NCBI GenBank assembly: GCA_001898485.1
Contig: MKTY01000020.1
Coordinates: 186,001-250,000 of the forward strand
Length of the DNA stretch: 64,000 nucleotides
Direction of reading: 5' to 3'
Origin: Sphingobacteriales bacterium 46-32
GTDB taxonomy: Bacteria > Bacteroidota > Bacteroidia > Chitinophagales > Chitinophagaceae
Both the position numbers and the translations under genes were made by a program. Of this stretch, positions 18,556 through 28,279 are shown piece by piece; the first letter of the stretch is position 1, and each line of letters starts with the position of its first letter. Under the pieces are notes generated by a model. That model was given only the letters and a program-made list of their open reading frames with translations, searched no databases and was not told the DNA's origin.

Positions 18556-21126
18556 ATGAACCAGTTAGTCCGTTTTGGGCTCGCGGCTTTATGTCTGTGG
18601 GCCGCTGCCATCCACGTACAGGCACAGACCATTCCCACTGATATTACTAACCTTCAATTATGGCTGGATGCGTCCGACCCCAATGGAAATGGCACTTCGC
18701 CTACGAATGGTGCGGTAGTCAGCAGTTGGAAAGATAAGTCGGGAAATAATCGCCACACGTCTCTTTTAAATGCCGGATCGGGTTATACATCGCCCTCCTA
18801 TTATAGTAACCAGATCAATGGCAAAGCCATTATCCGCTTTACCCGTACTTCGGGTGTTATAGGTTCAGCTTATTCGGCTCCCCTCGACATAAGGGCTATG
18901 ACGAGTCCTGAGATTACGATCTTCACTGTATACAAACAGGGAACCCGCTCGGGAGATCAGGCAGTATGGGGATGTGATAACGGAGGCTGGGACCGCTTCT
19001 TTTTCAGCAGCCGTTCTACTGACTTTGACATGGGGTCTGTATCTTTCGGCAATGTGAGTCCGTTTACAATTAATGTAAGCGGAGCCGGGCAATTGGGCCA
19101 GCTGAAATGCCTTACTGCGGTATACAGCAAGGCTGGCGGTACTGACGGTTCAGCTATATACTTCAATGGACAGCTGGTAACTAAATTCACGGATCAGACC
19201 ACAATGGGTTCCGATGCATTAAATGCCATACGCATTGGTCTTGATGGTGATGACAACTTTTTTAATGGCGACATGGCCGAAATGATCGTTTACAACCGCA
19301 AACTCACTCTTTGCGAGATAACACAGGTAAACCGGTATCTCAATCAGAAATATGGCGTTACTTATTCGGCAGTAAGCATTACAGCAAGCGGTGCCACCAC
19401 ATTTCTTGACGGCCGTTCGGTAACCCTGAGCAGCAGTAATACAGGTACATCCTTTCAATGGTTGCGTAATGGCGCAGCTATCAGTGGCGCCACGAGTAGC
19501 AGTTATGTGGCAACCACCAGCGGCGATTACAGCCTGGTTGTAACCAATGGCTGTAATGACACCTCTGCTGCTATTACCGTAACGGCCACCATACCGGCAC
19601 CTCCTGCAACAGCATTGCATTTTGACGGCGTAAACGATTATATCGATTTGGGCTCTTCCGTCACCGCGCAGAGCATCAAAACACTGGAATGCTGGGTGAG
19701 GTTCAACAGCCTCACCGGCACACAGGAAATCGTTAATAAATCGCGCAACAGCAACGGTATCGAACTGCTTATATACAACAATAACCTGGCCTTCTTTTGC
19801 ATGAATACCAGTACCAACGTAAGCCACATTGACTATCCGCTCAGCAACCTGCAAACCGGCCGATGGTACCACCTCGCTGCCACCTGGAATGGGTCAGACC
19901 GTACTACCATGCGGCTTTATGTAGATGGTGTATCGGTAGGTACACGTATTGATGCCGGCAATGTGGGCTCCGTAGGTGTATCTGACCCCGGTGCCGGTAC
20001 CAAACTGATGGTTGGCAACTGGAATGATGATAACCGGTACTTCTCCGGCGTGATTGATGAAGTACGGGTATGGGACCGCTTACGCAGCGAAACGGAAGTG
20101 CGTACCTATGCCTATGATACACTGCCCCGCAACACAACCGGGCTCCTCGCTTACCTGCGCATGGATCAGGGTATTGCCGCGGGCAACAATACAGCTGTAA
20201 CACGTGTAAAAGACTACAGCAATAATAACCTTACCGCCAACCTGATGAATTTTACACTCTCTGGCACTACATCCAATTTTGTGGAGAGTTATGCACTGGT
20301 TGCACCTATGCCGGTAACCGCCAGCCAGATAAATTCTTCCGGCTTCACCGCAAACTGGACAGCCCCTGCTGTTGGCACTCTGGATAATTACCAGCTGGAT
20401 GTATCGACCTCTCCCAATTTCAGCAGTTTTGTTGCGGGCTACAATTCACTCAATGTGGGAAATGTTACCAATTATGTGGTTAGCGGCCTTACTACGGGCA
20501 CTACTTATTATTACCGTGTACGCGCCAATAAGACAACGCTGGCCAATCAGGGTGCCAACTCATATGCCTCCATCAGTGCGGTGCCCAGCACTACGCTGCC
20601 GGCACAATGGGGAGTATTCACTGCCACTGCAGCTGGTACAACTGCAAACCTGCACTGGACTACCCAGACAGAAATCAATAGCGATTACTTTACGGTGCAA
20701 CGCAGTACAGACGGTATTCAATATACCGACCTGAGCCGTCACACAGCCGCCGGTCAGTCTGTAGAGAAGAAAGAATACAACTATACCGACAATCAGGTTG
20801 CTGAAGGCCTCAATTATTATCGTATCCGTCTTACTGACAAAGATGGCAGCCAGACTTATTCTCCTATCCGGTCTGTCAATTTCAGGAATGCTGCGGAGGC
20901 TACAGTACGATTATATCCTTCGCCTGCCAGTGAATATCTGTATATAGATATCCAGGACGCAGCACTGCACAACAGCATTTGCACCATCTATAATCTGCAG
21001 GGGCAGGTAATGATGCAGTTTAAAGTAACCAGAGGAACAGAAAAGAAAAACATCAGCTCATTGCTGCCGGGATATTATGTATTGCGGTTTGCGAATGGGT
21101 ATAGTAGTAAGATAGAGAAAAGATAA
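18556..21126 (+). CDS. LamG-domain surface protein with T9SS sorting domain
   Basis: 856 residues. Order: signal peptide 1-24; a LamG-like lectin fold about 28-270 ([14 protein letters not shown] opening); an Ig-like domain about 272-348; a second LamG domain about 352-540 ([14 protein letters not shown] ... [15 protein letters not shown]); fibronectin type III about 583-675; a further beta domain about 684-775; and a type A T9SS C-terminal sorting domain from about 778 ([14 protein letters not shown]). It is predicted to be secreted through the type IX system and kept on the cell surface, probably as an adhesin or glycan binder. Single-gene unit closed by element C. Confidence 0.92.
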   Translation: MNQLVRFGLAALCLWAAAIHVQAQTIPTDITNLQLWLDASDPNGNGTSPTNGAVVSSWKDKSGNNRHTSLLNAGSGYTSPSYYSNQINGKAIIRFTRTSGVIGSAYSAPLDIRAMTSPEITIFTVYKQGTRSGDQAVWGCDNGGWDRFFFSSRSTDFDMGSVSFGNVSPFTINVSGAGQLGQLKCLTAVYSKAGGTDGSAIYFNGQLVTKFTDQTTMGSDALNAIRIGLDGDDNFFNGDMAEMIVYNRKLTLCEITQVNRYLNQKYGVTYSAVSITASGATTFLDGRSVTLSSSNTGTSFQWLRNGAAISGATSSSYVATTSGDYSLVVTNGCNDTSAAITVTATIPAPPATALHFDGVNDYIDLGSSVTAQSIKTLECWVRFNSLTGTQEIVNKSRNSNGIELLIYNNNLAFFCMNTSTNVSHIDYPLSNLQTGRWYHLAATWNGSDRTTMRLYVDGVSVGTRIDAGNVGSVGVSDPGAGTKLMVGNWNDDNRYFSGVIDEVRVWDRLRSETEVRTYAYDTLPRNTTGLLAYLRMDQGIAAGNNTAVTRVKDYSNNNLTANLMNFTLSGTTSNFVESYALVAPMPVTASQINSSGFTANWTAPAVGTLDNYQLDVSTSPNFSSFVAGYNSLNVGNVTNYVVSGLTTGTTYYYRVRANKTTLANQGANSYASISAVPSTTLPAQWGVFTATAAGTTANLHWTTQTEINSDYFTVQRSTDGIQYTDLSRHTAAGQSVEKKEYNYTDNQVAEGLNYYRIRLTDKDGSQTYSPIRSVNFRNAAEATVRLYPSPASEYLYIDIQDAALHNSICTIYNLQGQVMMQFKVTRGTEKKNISSLLPGYYVLRFANGYSSKIEKR

Positions 21127-21133
21127 GGCAAAG

Positions 21134-21190
21134 GGTAGAAGGTTAAAGGAATATGATGTTTGTCAGTCTTTAACCTTCTACCTCTTTCCC
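21134..21190. terminator. Purine-word hairpin between convergent genes (element C)
   Basis: GGTAGAAGGTTAAAG (21134-21148) pairs perfectly with CTTTAACCTTCTACC (21168-21182) over a 19-base loop; flanking AAGG/CCTT words extend the similarity. It fills the gap between two convergent genes, the same arrangement as element A, and shares its words. Confidence 0.75.
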
Positions 21191-21191
21191 T

Positions 21192-22265
21192 TTACCTTAC
21201 CAATATCTTCCACACCTTAATTTTCTCCCGCTTCCAGGTATAGGAAATCACCAGTTGCCCTGGTGCGGTTTCAATAATAGCCGGATACGAGTATTCGCCA
21301 GGTTCGGTTTCTAGTGTGAGTACAGGACGCCAGTTGCGGCCATCTGTTGATATAGCCAGTGCAAGCGGATATCTTGGTCCGCCCCATTTGCCCGGGTACC
21401 GTTCTGTGGGATTATATACCAGTACCTGTGTACCATTACTCATCGTCACCGCATCGGTGCCCGAGTTGGGATTGGGAACAGATAAGGTATCTGGCGCCTG
21501 CCAGTGTTTGCCTCCATCCGTTGACCAAACGGACACTACCCGGTTTTCCATACTGCGGCAGACGAGTTGCAGCGAATCGCCGCCATACAAAAGCAGGCTG
21601 GGTTGAATGATATGAAACCGGAGGCCATCGTTGAGCGGTGCTGTTTTAGTCCAGGTACGCCCCTGATCTTTGGTGACTTCGAGATGTATCTGCCAGCGTC
21701 CGTCGGTTTTATTTTCCGTACTGGAAGGACAGATAAGCCGGCCATCTTTTAATAAAACAGGTTTGTTTTTAACGGGTCCCAGTATACCATCGGGCAATTT
21801 TTCTGCAGCCGACCAGGTACGTCCCTGATCATAGGAACGCTTCAATTCCCCCCACCACTCTACCGGATCAGCCCCTACTTTATAAAAAAGTAAAAGCGGA
21901 CCATCCGGATATTGATATAATACGGGGTTCCAGCACGGATAACGGGTACCATTTTGCTGAATACCATTTGCCACCGATACAGGCGGGAGCCATTGCCCAT
22001 TTACTTCGCGACTGAACCAAATTTCCACATCCGGATTTTTTTCTTCGGTGCCGCCAAACCATGCTGCAACCAATCCGTCTTTTGTTTGTGCCAGCGTGGA
22101 GGCATGGCAACTTTTAAAAGGAGCCGTGTCATAAATAAACTGCGACTGCGTACTTATCTGCTGCGCATTTACGGTCCCCCCGATAAGCAGAACCAGGCAA
22201 ATCACCGGCAACAGTTGACAAAGTCCGGTTATAGGTCCTTTTCTTTTCAAAAAACTGCCTGGCAT
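21192..22265 (-). CDS. Exported BNR-repeat sialidase-like protein
   Basis: 357 residues from the ATG at 22265; a TTG at 22301 would add 12 residues but gives a worse signal peptide. Signal region about 1-35 (ends GTVNAQQ). A six-bladed propeller of the BNR_2/exo-alpha-sialidase-like family (PF13088) follows, with Asp-box units SYDQGRTW, TKDQGRTW and STDGGKHW and the typical HASTLAQTKDGLVAAWFGG opening. The FRIP motif of true sialidases is not seen, so the name sialidase should not be taken literally; several relatives act on other acidic or deoxy-sugar linkages. Convergent with the T9SS gene. Confidence 0.78.
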   Translation of the reverse strand: MPGSFLKRKGPITGLCQLLPVICLVLLIGGTVNAQQISTQSQFIYDTAPFKSCHASTLAQTKDGLVAAWFGGTEEKNPDVEIWFSREVNGQWLPPVSVANGIQQNGTRYPCWNPVLYQYPDGPLLLFYKVGADPVEWWGELKRSYDQGRTWSAAEKLPDGILGPVKNKPVLLKDGRLICPSSTENKTDGRWQIHLEVTKDQGRTWTKTAPLNDGLRFHIIQPSLLLYGGDSLQLVCRSMENRVVSVWSTDGGKHWQAPDTLSVPNPNSGTDAVTMSNGTQVLVYNPTERYPGKWGGPRYPLALAISTDGRNWRPVLTLETEPGEYSYPAIIETAPGQLVISYTWKREKIKVWKILVR

Positions 22266-22266
22266 A

Positions 22267-22280
22267 CAAAATCGATTTTG
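22267..22280 (-). promoter_or_regulatory. Perfect palindrome just before the BNR-protein start
   Basis: CAAAATCGATTTTG is a perfect 14-base palindrome that ends one base before the ATG at 22265. It could be an operator or a leader structure over the translation start. Short AT-rich palindromes also arise by chance. Confidence 0.3.
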
Positions 22281-22490
22281 GTAAAAAATAATCTTTCGCA
22301 ATGCACAAGATAGCAGGATTCAGAGAAACAATTTTCTACTTAATTGGCAGATAGTATGCTGATCTTATCCTGTTTCCTGGTGAAAAAACAAAAATATCAT
22401 GTGTAAAACAACTTTCTTTTCCGGTAAAAAACACTTCCTGAGTTGCTGTGCTATGCCGACATTTGCAGCTGTTGCAGAAATAAGTCAGGT

Positions 22491-24338
22491 ATGAGTGGTC
22501 AGTCATTAAATAATCAGGAGAAGGAGGTAACGGCAGAGCCGTCGTTTACAAAAGAGCAAAAGCAGATCCTGGCATCGGCAGGCAATATCCGGATCAATGC
22601 CGTAGCCGGTTCGGGAAAAACAACTACTATTATTGAATATGCGGCAAGCCGACCGCCCGGTTCGCGGATCTTATATCTCGCCTTTAATAAATCAGTACGT
22701 CAGGAGGCCAGCCGCAGGTTTGCCGAGCGGGGGCTTAACGGTGTGCAGGTAGAAACCGCCCATTCGCTGGCATTCCGTTATATCATGCGGGGCAGTCCTT
22801 ATAAGGTGCGCGCTCAATCGTACAAAACCCATGAAATAGCCGATTTGCTGGGGCTTACTGCCACCGGCGAAAAACATGCTGAGTACATTATTGCAACGCA
22901 TATCAACCGCTTCGTTACCTACTTCTGTAATAGCGATGCTGCGCGTGTGCAGGAGCTGGACTATCTGTCAACCATTACAGATAGCAAAGCCCGCAATTTT
23001 GTAAAACAATTTTATCCTTATATAGAACAGGGCACAAGACAATTCCTGGCCCGTATGGATAAGGCCGCCATTGAAATCACACACGATTTTTATTTAAAAA
23101 AATTTCAGCTGAGCCGCCCGCAATTACCCTTTGACTACATCCTGTTTGATGAAGGACAGGATGCCTCTGCTGCCATGCTGAGCATTTTTATGAGTCAGCC
23201 AGCCTGCAAAGTAATCGTTGGAGATACACATCAGCAGATATACGGATGGAGGCATGCCGTAAACTCGCTGGCCCTGGCGTCCTTTCCCACTCTTCAACTA
23301 TCTGCCAGCTTTCGCTTCAGGCAGGACATCGCCAACCTGGCCATGGCAGTGCTTGACTGGAAAACCAGGCTTGGCGCATATTCGCCTGTAGCCATAACCG
23401 GAAAAGGACTTCTAAGGTCGGAGAAAACAAAAGCCACTATTGCCCGTACCAATCTCGGATTACTTTTACGGGCTATTGCCTATATAACCGATAACCGGAA
23501 GGTTAAGCACATCTATTTCGAAGGCAATATCAACAGTTATACCTATGCCGAAGATGGCGCCTCGTTGTACGATGTACTCAATCTCTTCAATGGCAGGCAC
23601 GACAGAATCCGCGACAAACTGGTTGGCTCCATGCAAACCATCGAAGATCTCGAAGAATATATCGAAAAAACGGAGGACCAGCAACTGGCCATGATGGTGG
23701 AACTGGTGAAAGAATACGGCAGCGAAGTACACAGCATCATTCAGCAACTAAAAGATTTGCATACCGGTGATGCGGACCGGGATAAGGCCGAAATGATTTT
23801 TTCAACCGTACACCGCGCCAAGGGCATGGAATATGATGTAGTGTACCTTGTGGATGATTTCATAACCAGCCGCAAACTGGATCGTTTGCTGGCCGAAAAT
23901 GCCAAAAACAATCAGTCAGCCGATCTGGGCAAATTGAATGAAGAGATCAACCTGCTGTATGTAGCTGTAACACGGGTACGGTACCGTCTGCATATTCCAG
24001 AATCTCTATTGCCGGAGAGTGTGGCAGCATCACCGCATATTGTTGTTGAAAAGAACATAGCCGAGCCGGATCGTACCAAAAGCGCCCTTCGTGGAGGCCG
24101 CCAGGGCGTTGCCGGCTGGCGCAGTACCGGAAATGCATCTCAACCAAAGGGAAAAACGCTTGCCGAACGCCAGAAAACCGATAAATCTGCTTATCAGCCC
24201 TGGACCGCCGAACTGGACGAAGAGTTAAAGGATTTTTGCGACCGCGGTGCTTCTGTTGGCGAAATGGCTGAGTATTTTGAACGTACCAAAGGAGCTATCA
24301 TAGCACGTTTGAAAAAACTGCAGTACCTGCCAGATTGA
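22491..24338 (+). CDS. UvrD/FBH1-like superfamily 1 helicase with C-terminal HTH
   Basis: 615 residues from the ATG at 22491; a TTG 48 bases upstream adds a cysteine-rich, unconserved-looking leader. Helicase motifs in order: Walker A AVAG40-SGKTT; motif II DEGQD; motif III VGDTHQQIYGWRHAV; motif V STVHRAKGMEYDVVYL; motif VI LLYVAVTRVRYRL. The DEGQD...GDTHQQIYGWRHAVNSL block resembles the FBH1 branch more than UvrD or PcrA. The last ~45 residues (from PWTAELDEELKDF) form a helix-turn-helix with the PWT start that often ends bacterial helicases. Likely role: removing recombinase filaments or unwinding DNA in repair. Confidence 0.88.
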   Translation: MSGQSLNNQEKEVTAEPSFTKEQKQILASAGNIRINAVAGSGKTTTIIEYAASRPPGSRILYLAFNKSVRQEASRRFAERGLNGVQVETAHSLAFRYIMRGSPYKVRAQSYKTHEIADLLGLTATGEKHAEYIIATHINRFVTYFCNSDAARVQELDYLSTITDSKARNFVKQFYPYIEQGTRQFLARMDKAAIEITHDFYLKKFQLSRPQLPFDYILFDEGQDASAAMLSIFMSQPACKVIVGDTHQQIYGWRHAVNSLALASFPTLQLSASFRFRQDIANLAMAVLDWKTRLGAYSPVAITGKGLLRSEKTKATIARTNLGLLLRAIAYITDNRKVKHIYFEGNINSYTYAEDGASLYDVLNLFNGRHDRIRDKLVGSMQTIEDLEEYIEKTEDQQLAMMVELVKEYGSEVHSIIQQLKDLHTGDADRDKAEMIFSTVHRAKGMEYDVVYLVDDFITSRKLDRLLAENAKNNQSADLGKLNEEINLLYVAVTRVRYRLHIPESLLPESVAASPHIVVEKNIAEPDRTKSALRGGRQGVAGWRSTGNASQPKGKTLAERQKTDKSAYQPWTAELDEELKDFCDRGASVGEMAEYFERTKGAIIARLKKLQYLPD

Positions 24339-24533
24339 TTGCAATCAACAAATAAACAATTCCTGCTGCTTCCTGAAAAAGATTGGCCTTGCCTGCAACC
24401 TTTCTGTACCGCCTATTGTCTGAATAGCACGGAAAGCCCGTTTTTGATCCACACCTGCAGAAGACTGTTTTATTAATCAGCAGCCAAAGAAATGTTTAAA
24501 CCTCCGTGAGCGTATTCGATGCAATCAGCCTGG

Positions 24534-27527
24534 TTATAGCTTTGCTTTGAGCGGTACCTGCAACTGCAGCGTGCAGCCATTACCAGGTGTACTGCGTATA
24601 TCCATCTTCCCCTGGTACAGCGACAGCCGGTTGCGCATATTGGAGAATCCCAGTCCGCCTTTGTAATCGGTCAGGTCAAATCCTTTACCATCGTCTGTAA
24701 TGGTCACCTGCACCAGGGGACCTGCTGCTTTAAATTCAAGCCAGACATTTGTAGCTCCTGCATGACGTCCGATATTATTCAGCTGCTCCTGCGTAATACG
24801 GTAGAGTGTAAACTGCAGGTCTTTTCCCATCACATCATCTGGCAGTTCGAAGCGCAGATGCGGTATAAACTTTCCGACTTTTTCGTAGGAATGAAGCATA
24901 TCCTGCAAGGCTTCTTTAAAACCCATATCTTTTAAGCCGGGAGGGGTAAGTGAATGGCACAGGTCTCTTATATCATTGATAGCCTTGTGTACCACTTCGG
25001 CGCTTTTGGCAATCAGTTCTGCACGATCCGGTTCATGTGTACGTGCGTAGTCAAGATAAATTTTTGCGGTAGACAGTTGCTGATTCACTCCATCGTGCAG
25101 TTCGATACTGATCAGTTGCCGTTCTTTTTCCTGGCCATCGATCTGTGCTTTATTAATCAATTGCTGCTCGCGGATCTTACGGCGTGCTGTCTGGCGCAGA
25201 TAGAATACCACCCCGGCAGCCAGCCCCAGCAACAGCAGGCCTGTTAATATTTTGAACCAGATGGTCTGATAGAAATGTGGTTGTACAGTAAACTCCATCA
25301 CTACTGTGGGAGACCATTCTCCATACCGTTCGGCCCTGACCTCAAATATATATTTGCCCGGCTGCAGGGCAGAGAAGTAAGCGATATGACGGTTGCCGGC
25401 GGCCGTCCATGTATCGCTCAGGCCTTTGAGCCGGTAATGATATTTGATATCAGAGGCTTTGGCAAAATCTATGCTTGTATACCGTATTTCAAAATTATAC
25501 ACCCCTGGCGGCAGACTGATTGATTTATCACCAAAGAATTCTTCATCGCCAAACCGGAGTGACTGGATCTGGATATTCAGCTTATTGGTTTGTTCCCGCA
25601 CCAGCCTTGAGTCGGCAATGGCCACTCCACCTGATGTAGGGAACCATAATGTGCCGTCCAGCATGCCCCAGCCTGCAGGAAAAAAGCCGCCATTGGCTTC
25701 TGCATTGGGCATTCCATCAAATTCATTAAACAGTCTGACGGACATATGGGCCGATTCTCCTATTGTATGTTTGGCGAGCAGCAGATCATGCAGTGCAATA
25801 CGCTGCAACCCCTGGTTACCACTTAACCAAATGTATCCATCAGGGTCCTGCAGTATACGATATGTTTCATTAAACCGCAGACCCGATTCCTGTCCAAATA
25901 CACGAAAGCGGCCTCGCTGCATTACCACAAGTCCCTTTTCTGTTGCCATCCAGATATCACCATCACTGTCCTGAAAAAAAGAGTATACAATATCTGCCGG
26001 AAATCCATGGCCGTGATTGTAGGTACTGATGCTTCCCTGCCGGTCGATCCGGAACATACCGGCACCGCGGCTACCAAACCAGCGATTGCCCTGCGCGTCT
26101 TCAAATGCACACAATAATGTGGCATTGGCAACATCGGCAGGCAGGGTTAGCTGCTCAATCCGGTCATTCATATCCATCCGGTGTAAACCACCCTGGCGGG
26201 TAGTAATCCAGACAATATTTTCCGAATCGGTAAAAATGCTCAACACACCATTGTTGCGCAAGCCATGGTGAGTGGTATAATGCCGGTCAAATACGCCGCG
26301 GGAAAGATTAAAACGATCCAGTCCGTTTGACGTACCTACATAGATATAATCGCCCCGTCCGTAAACGGAAAGTACCAGGTTATTGGACAGCCCATTATTC
26401 TGCTGATAGGTATCAACTTTGCCATTGGGCTGCAGACGGGTAACGCCTCTTCCGGCTGTGCCTACCCAGATATCACCATTCGGATGCTGATAAATTGCCA
26501 GTGTAATACGCCCGTTAAGCATACTACTGGCCGGTGGTATGCGGATCAGAGCTGGTTTAATCTGAATAAGTCCCGATGAATTGGTGCCTATCCAGGTCAC
26601 TTCACTGCCTGCGGAAAGAATTACCCGAATACCATCATGCGCGTATCGTCCCTGTTCGGGCGTATGTAACAGATTCTTTTCATAAATCTGAAATCCTGCA
26701 CTCCGATAACCAATCCACAACCGGCCATCCGGGGCATAATACAGACTGTTGATATAATTTTCGCGAAGCCCCTGTTGTTCGGTCAGCACCAGTGTGTCTT
26801 TGCTCAGGCGTACCAATCCGCTGCCACCCGTACCTACCCATACCTCCCGGTCCTGTCCCACAACCAGCGATGTAATGGTTGTTTTGGCGAAATAAGAAAT
26901 CGCCAGGGGAGCCGCGCCTGTTTCAGGCTGTATCAGAAACAGGCCACGGGTAGTTCCTACAAGCAGACCCTGCGGCGACCAGCGCAAAACGTCTACCGAG
27001 CCAGCCTGACTCTGGTTCCACATGGATGCCTGTCTTACCTGGCCGTTATAATAATAAAACAAATTGCCATTGCTGGAACCGATCCATATTCTTCCAGCCT
27101 TATCGATTTCCATACACTTGATCCATCCTCCTTGTGTATACTGGCTGAGATCGATGAGTTGCTCTACTTTTTTCCCGATTCTCACGAGTGCGTTCCTATT
27201 ACAGGCCCATACATTGTTGCCCCGGCTTGCCAGCGCATAAAAAGTATTAGACTCAATACCGGGTGTAGTGCCTTCATTGAAAATGGTAAAATCACCACCA
27301 TCGAAGCGGAAGAGGCCTTCTTCGGTTGCTCCCCATAAGAAGCCTTCATTATCGAGCGTAAGGTCGTATACCGTATTTTGCGGTAAGCCAGTTTGATTAT
27401 TCCAACCCCGATATACAAAATTGGATAGAATAGAATCCCCATCGGCCTCCCGGGCCAGTACGGACTGAGGTAAAAAATATAAAGTGGCGCCCAGCAAAAG
27501 CAGCGCAGAGTGTACTAATCGTCGCAT
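24534..27527 (-). CDS. Two-component propeller sensor histidine kinase, NarL type
   Basis: 997 residues. Signal region 1-25, then about fourteen two-component regulator propeller repeats (about 35-650; units such as GLPQNTVYDLTLDNEGFLWGATEEGLFRFDG), a Y_Y_Y beta domain about 665-745, one membrane helix about 757-780 (FKILTGLLLLGLAAGVVFYL), a HisKA_3 domain with H-box ELHDGVNQQLSTAKIYLDYA, and a GHKL ATPase with DDGKGFDL and GLGFSNMRNRL. It senses an extracytoplasmic signal, in Bacteroidota often a glycan, and should pass phosphate to a LuxR-type regulator; none is nearby. It lacks the receiver/AraC part of full hybrid sensors. Confidence 0.93.
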   Translation of the reverse strand: MRRLVHSALLLLGATLYFLPQSVLAREADGDSILSNFVYRGWNNQTGLPQNTVYDLTLDNEGFLWGATEEGLFRFDGGDFTIFNEGTTPGIESNTFYALASRGNNVWACNRNALVRIGKKVEQLIDLSQYTQGGWIKCMEIDKAGRIWIGSSNGNLFYYYNGQVRQASMWNQSQAGSVDVLRWSPQGLLVGTTRGLFLIQPETGAAPLAISYFAKTTITSLVVGQDREVWVGTGGSGLVRLSKDTLVLTEQQGLRENYINSLYYAPDGRLWIGYRSAGFQIYEKNLLHTPEQGRYAHDGIRVILSAGSEVTWIGTNSSGLIQIKPALIRIPPASSMLNGRITLAIYQHPNGDIWVGTAGRGVTRLQPNGKVDTYQQNNGLSNNLVLSVYGRGDYIYVGTSNGLDRFNLSRGVFDRHYTTHHGLRNNGVLSIFTDSENIVWITTRQGGLHRMDMNDRIEQLTLPADVANATLLCAFEDAQGNRWFGSRGAGMFRIDRQGSISTYNHGHGFPADIVYSFFQDSDGDIWMATEKGLVVMQRGRFRVFGQESGLRFNETYRILQDPDGYIWLSGNQGLQRIALHDLLLAKHTIGESAHMSVRLFNEFDGMPNAEANGGFFPAGWGMLDGTLWFPTSGGVAIADSRLVREQTNKLNIQIQSLRFGDEEFFGDKSISLPPGVYNFEIRYTSIDFAKASDIKYHYRLKGLSDTWTAAGNRHIAYFSALQPGKYIFEVRAERYGEWSPTVVMEFTVQPHFYQTIWFKILTGLLLLGLAAGVVFYLRQTARRKIREQQLINKAQIDGQEKERQLISIELHDGVNQQLSTAKIYLDYARTHEPDRAELIAKSAEVVHKAINDIRDLCHSLTPPGLKDMGFKEALQDMLHSYEKVGKFIPHLRFELPDDVMGKDLQFTLYRITQEQLNNIGRHAGATNVWLEFKAAGPLVQVTITDDGKGFDLTDYKGGLGFSNMRNRLSLYQGKMDIRSTPGNGCTLQLQVPLKAKL

Positions 27528-27696
27528 TGTTGAGTTTTCAAGCAGTGCCAGCCTTAAGGCATACAGGGAGTGTTACATGACCGGTCTGAAATAACCGGCA
27601 GAATCCTGCATAATCCGAGGATTTGAGCCGGTGACAATTTAGTACATTTCGAATCGGCAAAAAAGAGGGCTTTTCCCACAAATGGGGAGAAAGGTA

Positions 27697-27736
27697 AAAG
27701 CCTGGTTACCGATGAGGGATCCGGCAACCAGGCTTT
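27697..27736 (-). terminator. Hairpin after the XRE regulator gene
   Basis: AAAGCCTGGTT (27697-27707) and AACCAGGCTTT (27726-27736) form a perfect 11-bp stem with an 18-base loop, 17 bases past the stop of the minus-strand XRE gene. On that strand the stem ends in a short T-run. Confidence 0.7.
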
Positions 27737-27753
27737 AGCTTGTTCACCTGTTC

Positions 27754-27969
27754 TTACACCCAAATGTCGCGAACAGGTGTGCGCAGTGCCTGGGCAATTC
27801 TTCGCAAAGTGAGTACTTTGAGGTTTACCTGCCCCGATTCAATACGGGAAAGGTTTGCCTTTTCAATACCGCACTTGTCGGCCAGATCCTGCTGGGATAG
27901 GTTACGCTCCAGGCGCTTTGCGCGGATGCGTTTCCCGATTTTCTTCAGAATTACGTCTTCTTCAGCCAT
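27754..27969 (-). CDS. Small XRE-family helix-turn-helix regulator
   Basis: 71 residues, almost entirely one Cro/CI-type HTH_3 domain: IGKRIRAKRLERNLSQQDLADKCGIEKANLSRIESGQ, with the turn and recognition helix well kept. Proteins of this size are typical Bacteroidota housekeeping or stress regulators without an effector domain. ATG at 27969. A strong hairpin follows the gene. Targets unknown. Confidence 0.88.
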   Translation of the reverse strand: MAEEDVILKKIGKRIRAKRLERNLSQQDLADKCGIEKANLSRIESGQVNLKVLTLRRIAQALRTPVRDIWV

Positions 27970-28279
27970 AAATAAATGTATGTGTGAACCAATATGTGAT
28001 ATTACTAATGAATTTCCAATCTTTCTTTGATAATTATTTATTCAGTATCTTGATCCTGCTCAATTTGTTGGTTTTTGCATCAACATTTGTTAAAGGCCTA
28101 CGGTGATAACACGGCTTTACAATCAACAAAAAAGATTTATCTTGTTGTAGTTAATGCTACTCCCGGCCGGGCTTACTGCTCATTGCCGGCTAAAGCAAAG
28201 CCTCCGGAAAGGCCTTTCAACCTGAAATCATTAAGTGAGCGGGCATGGTAATACCCGTGCTTCAACTATATTTCTCGTT
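27970..28279. other. Intergenic region before the CHASE3 kinase operon
   Basis: 310 bases between divergent genes, with an AT-rich left half. No gene, no repeat element and no clear promoter pair; it must hold promoters for the XRE gene and for the kinase operon. Confidence 0.4.

Noticed and set aside
21192-22265. BNR-repeat protein as a sialidase working on the polymer of the NeuB cluster
   Set aside because: It lies about 36 kb away, lacks a visible FRIP motif and has no sialic-acid catabolic genes beside it. The link would rest on the family name alone.
22443-22490. TTG start giving a 16-residue longer helicase
   Set aside because: The added residues are cysteine-rich and unlike a helicase N-terminus, and a normal ATG follows at 22491.
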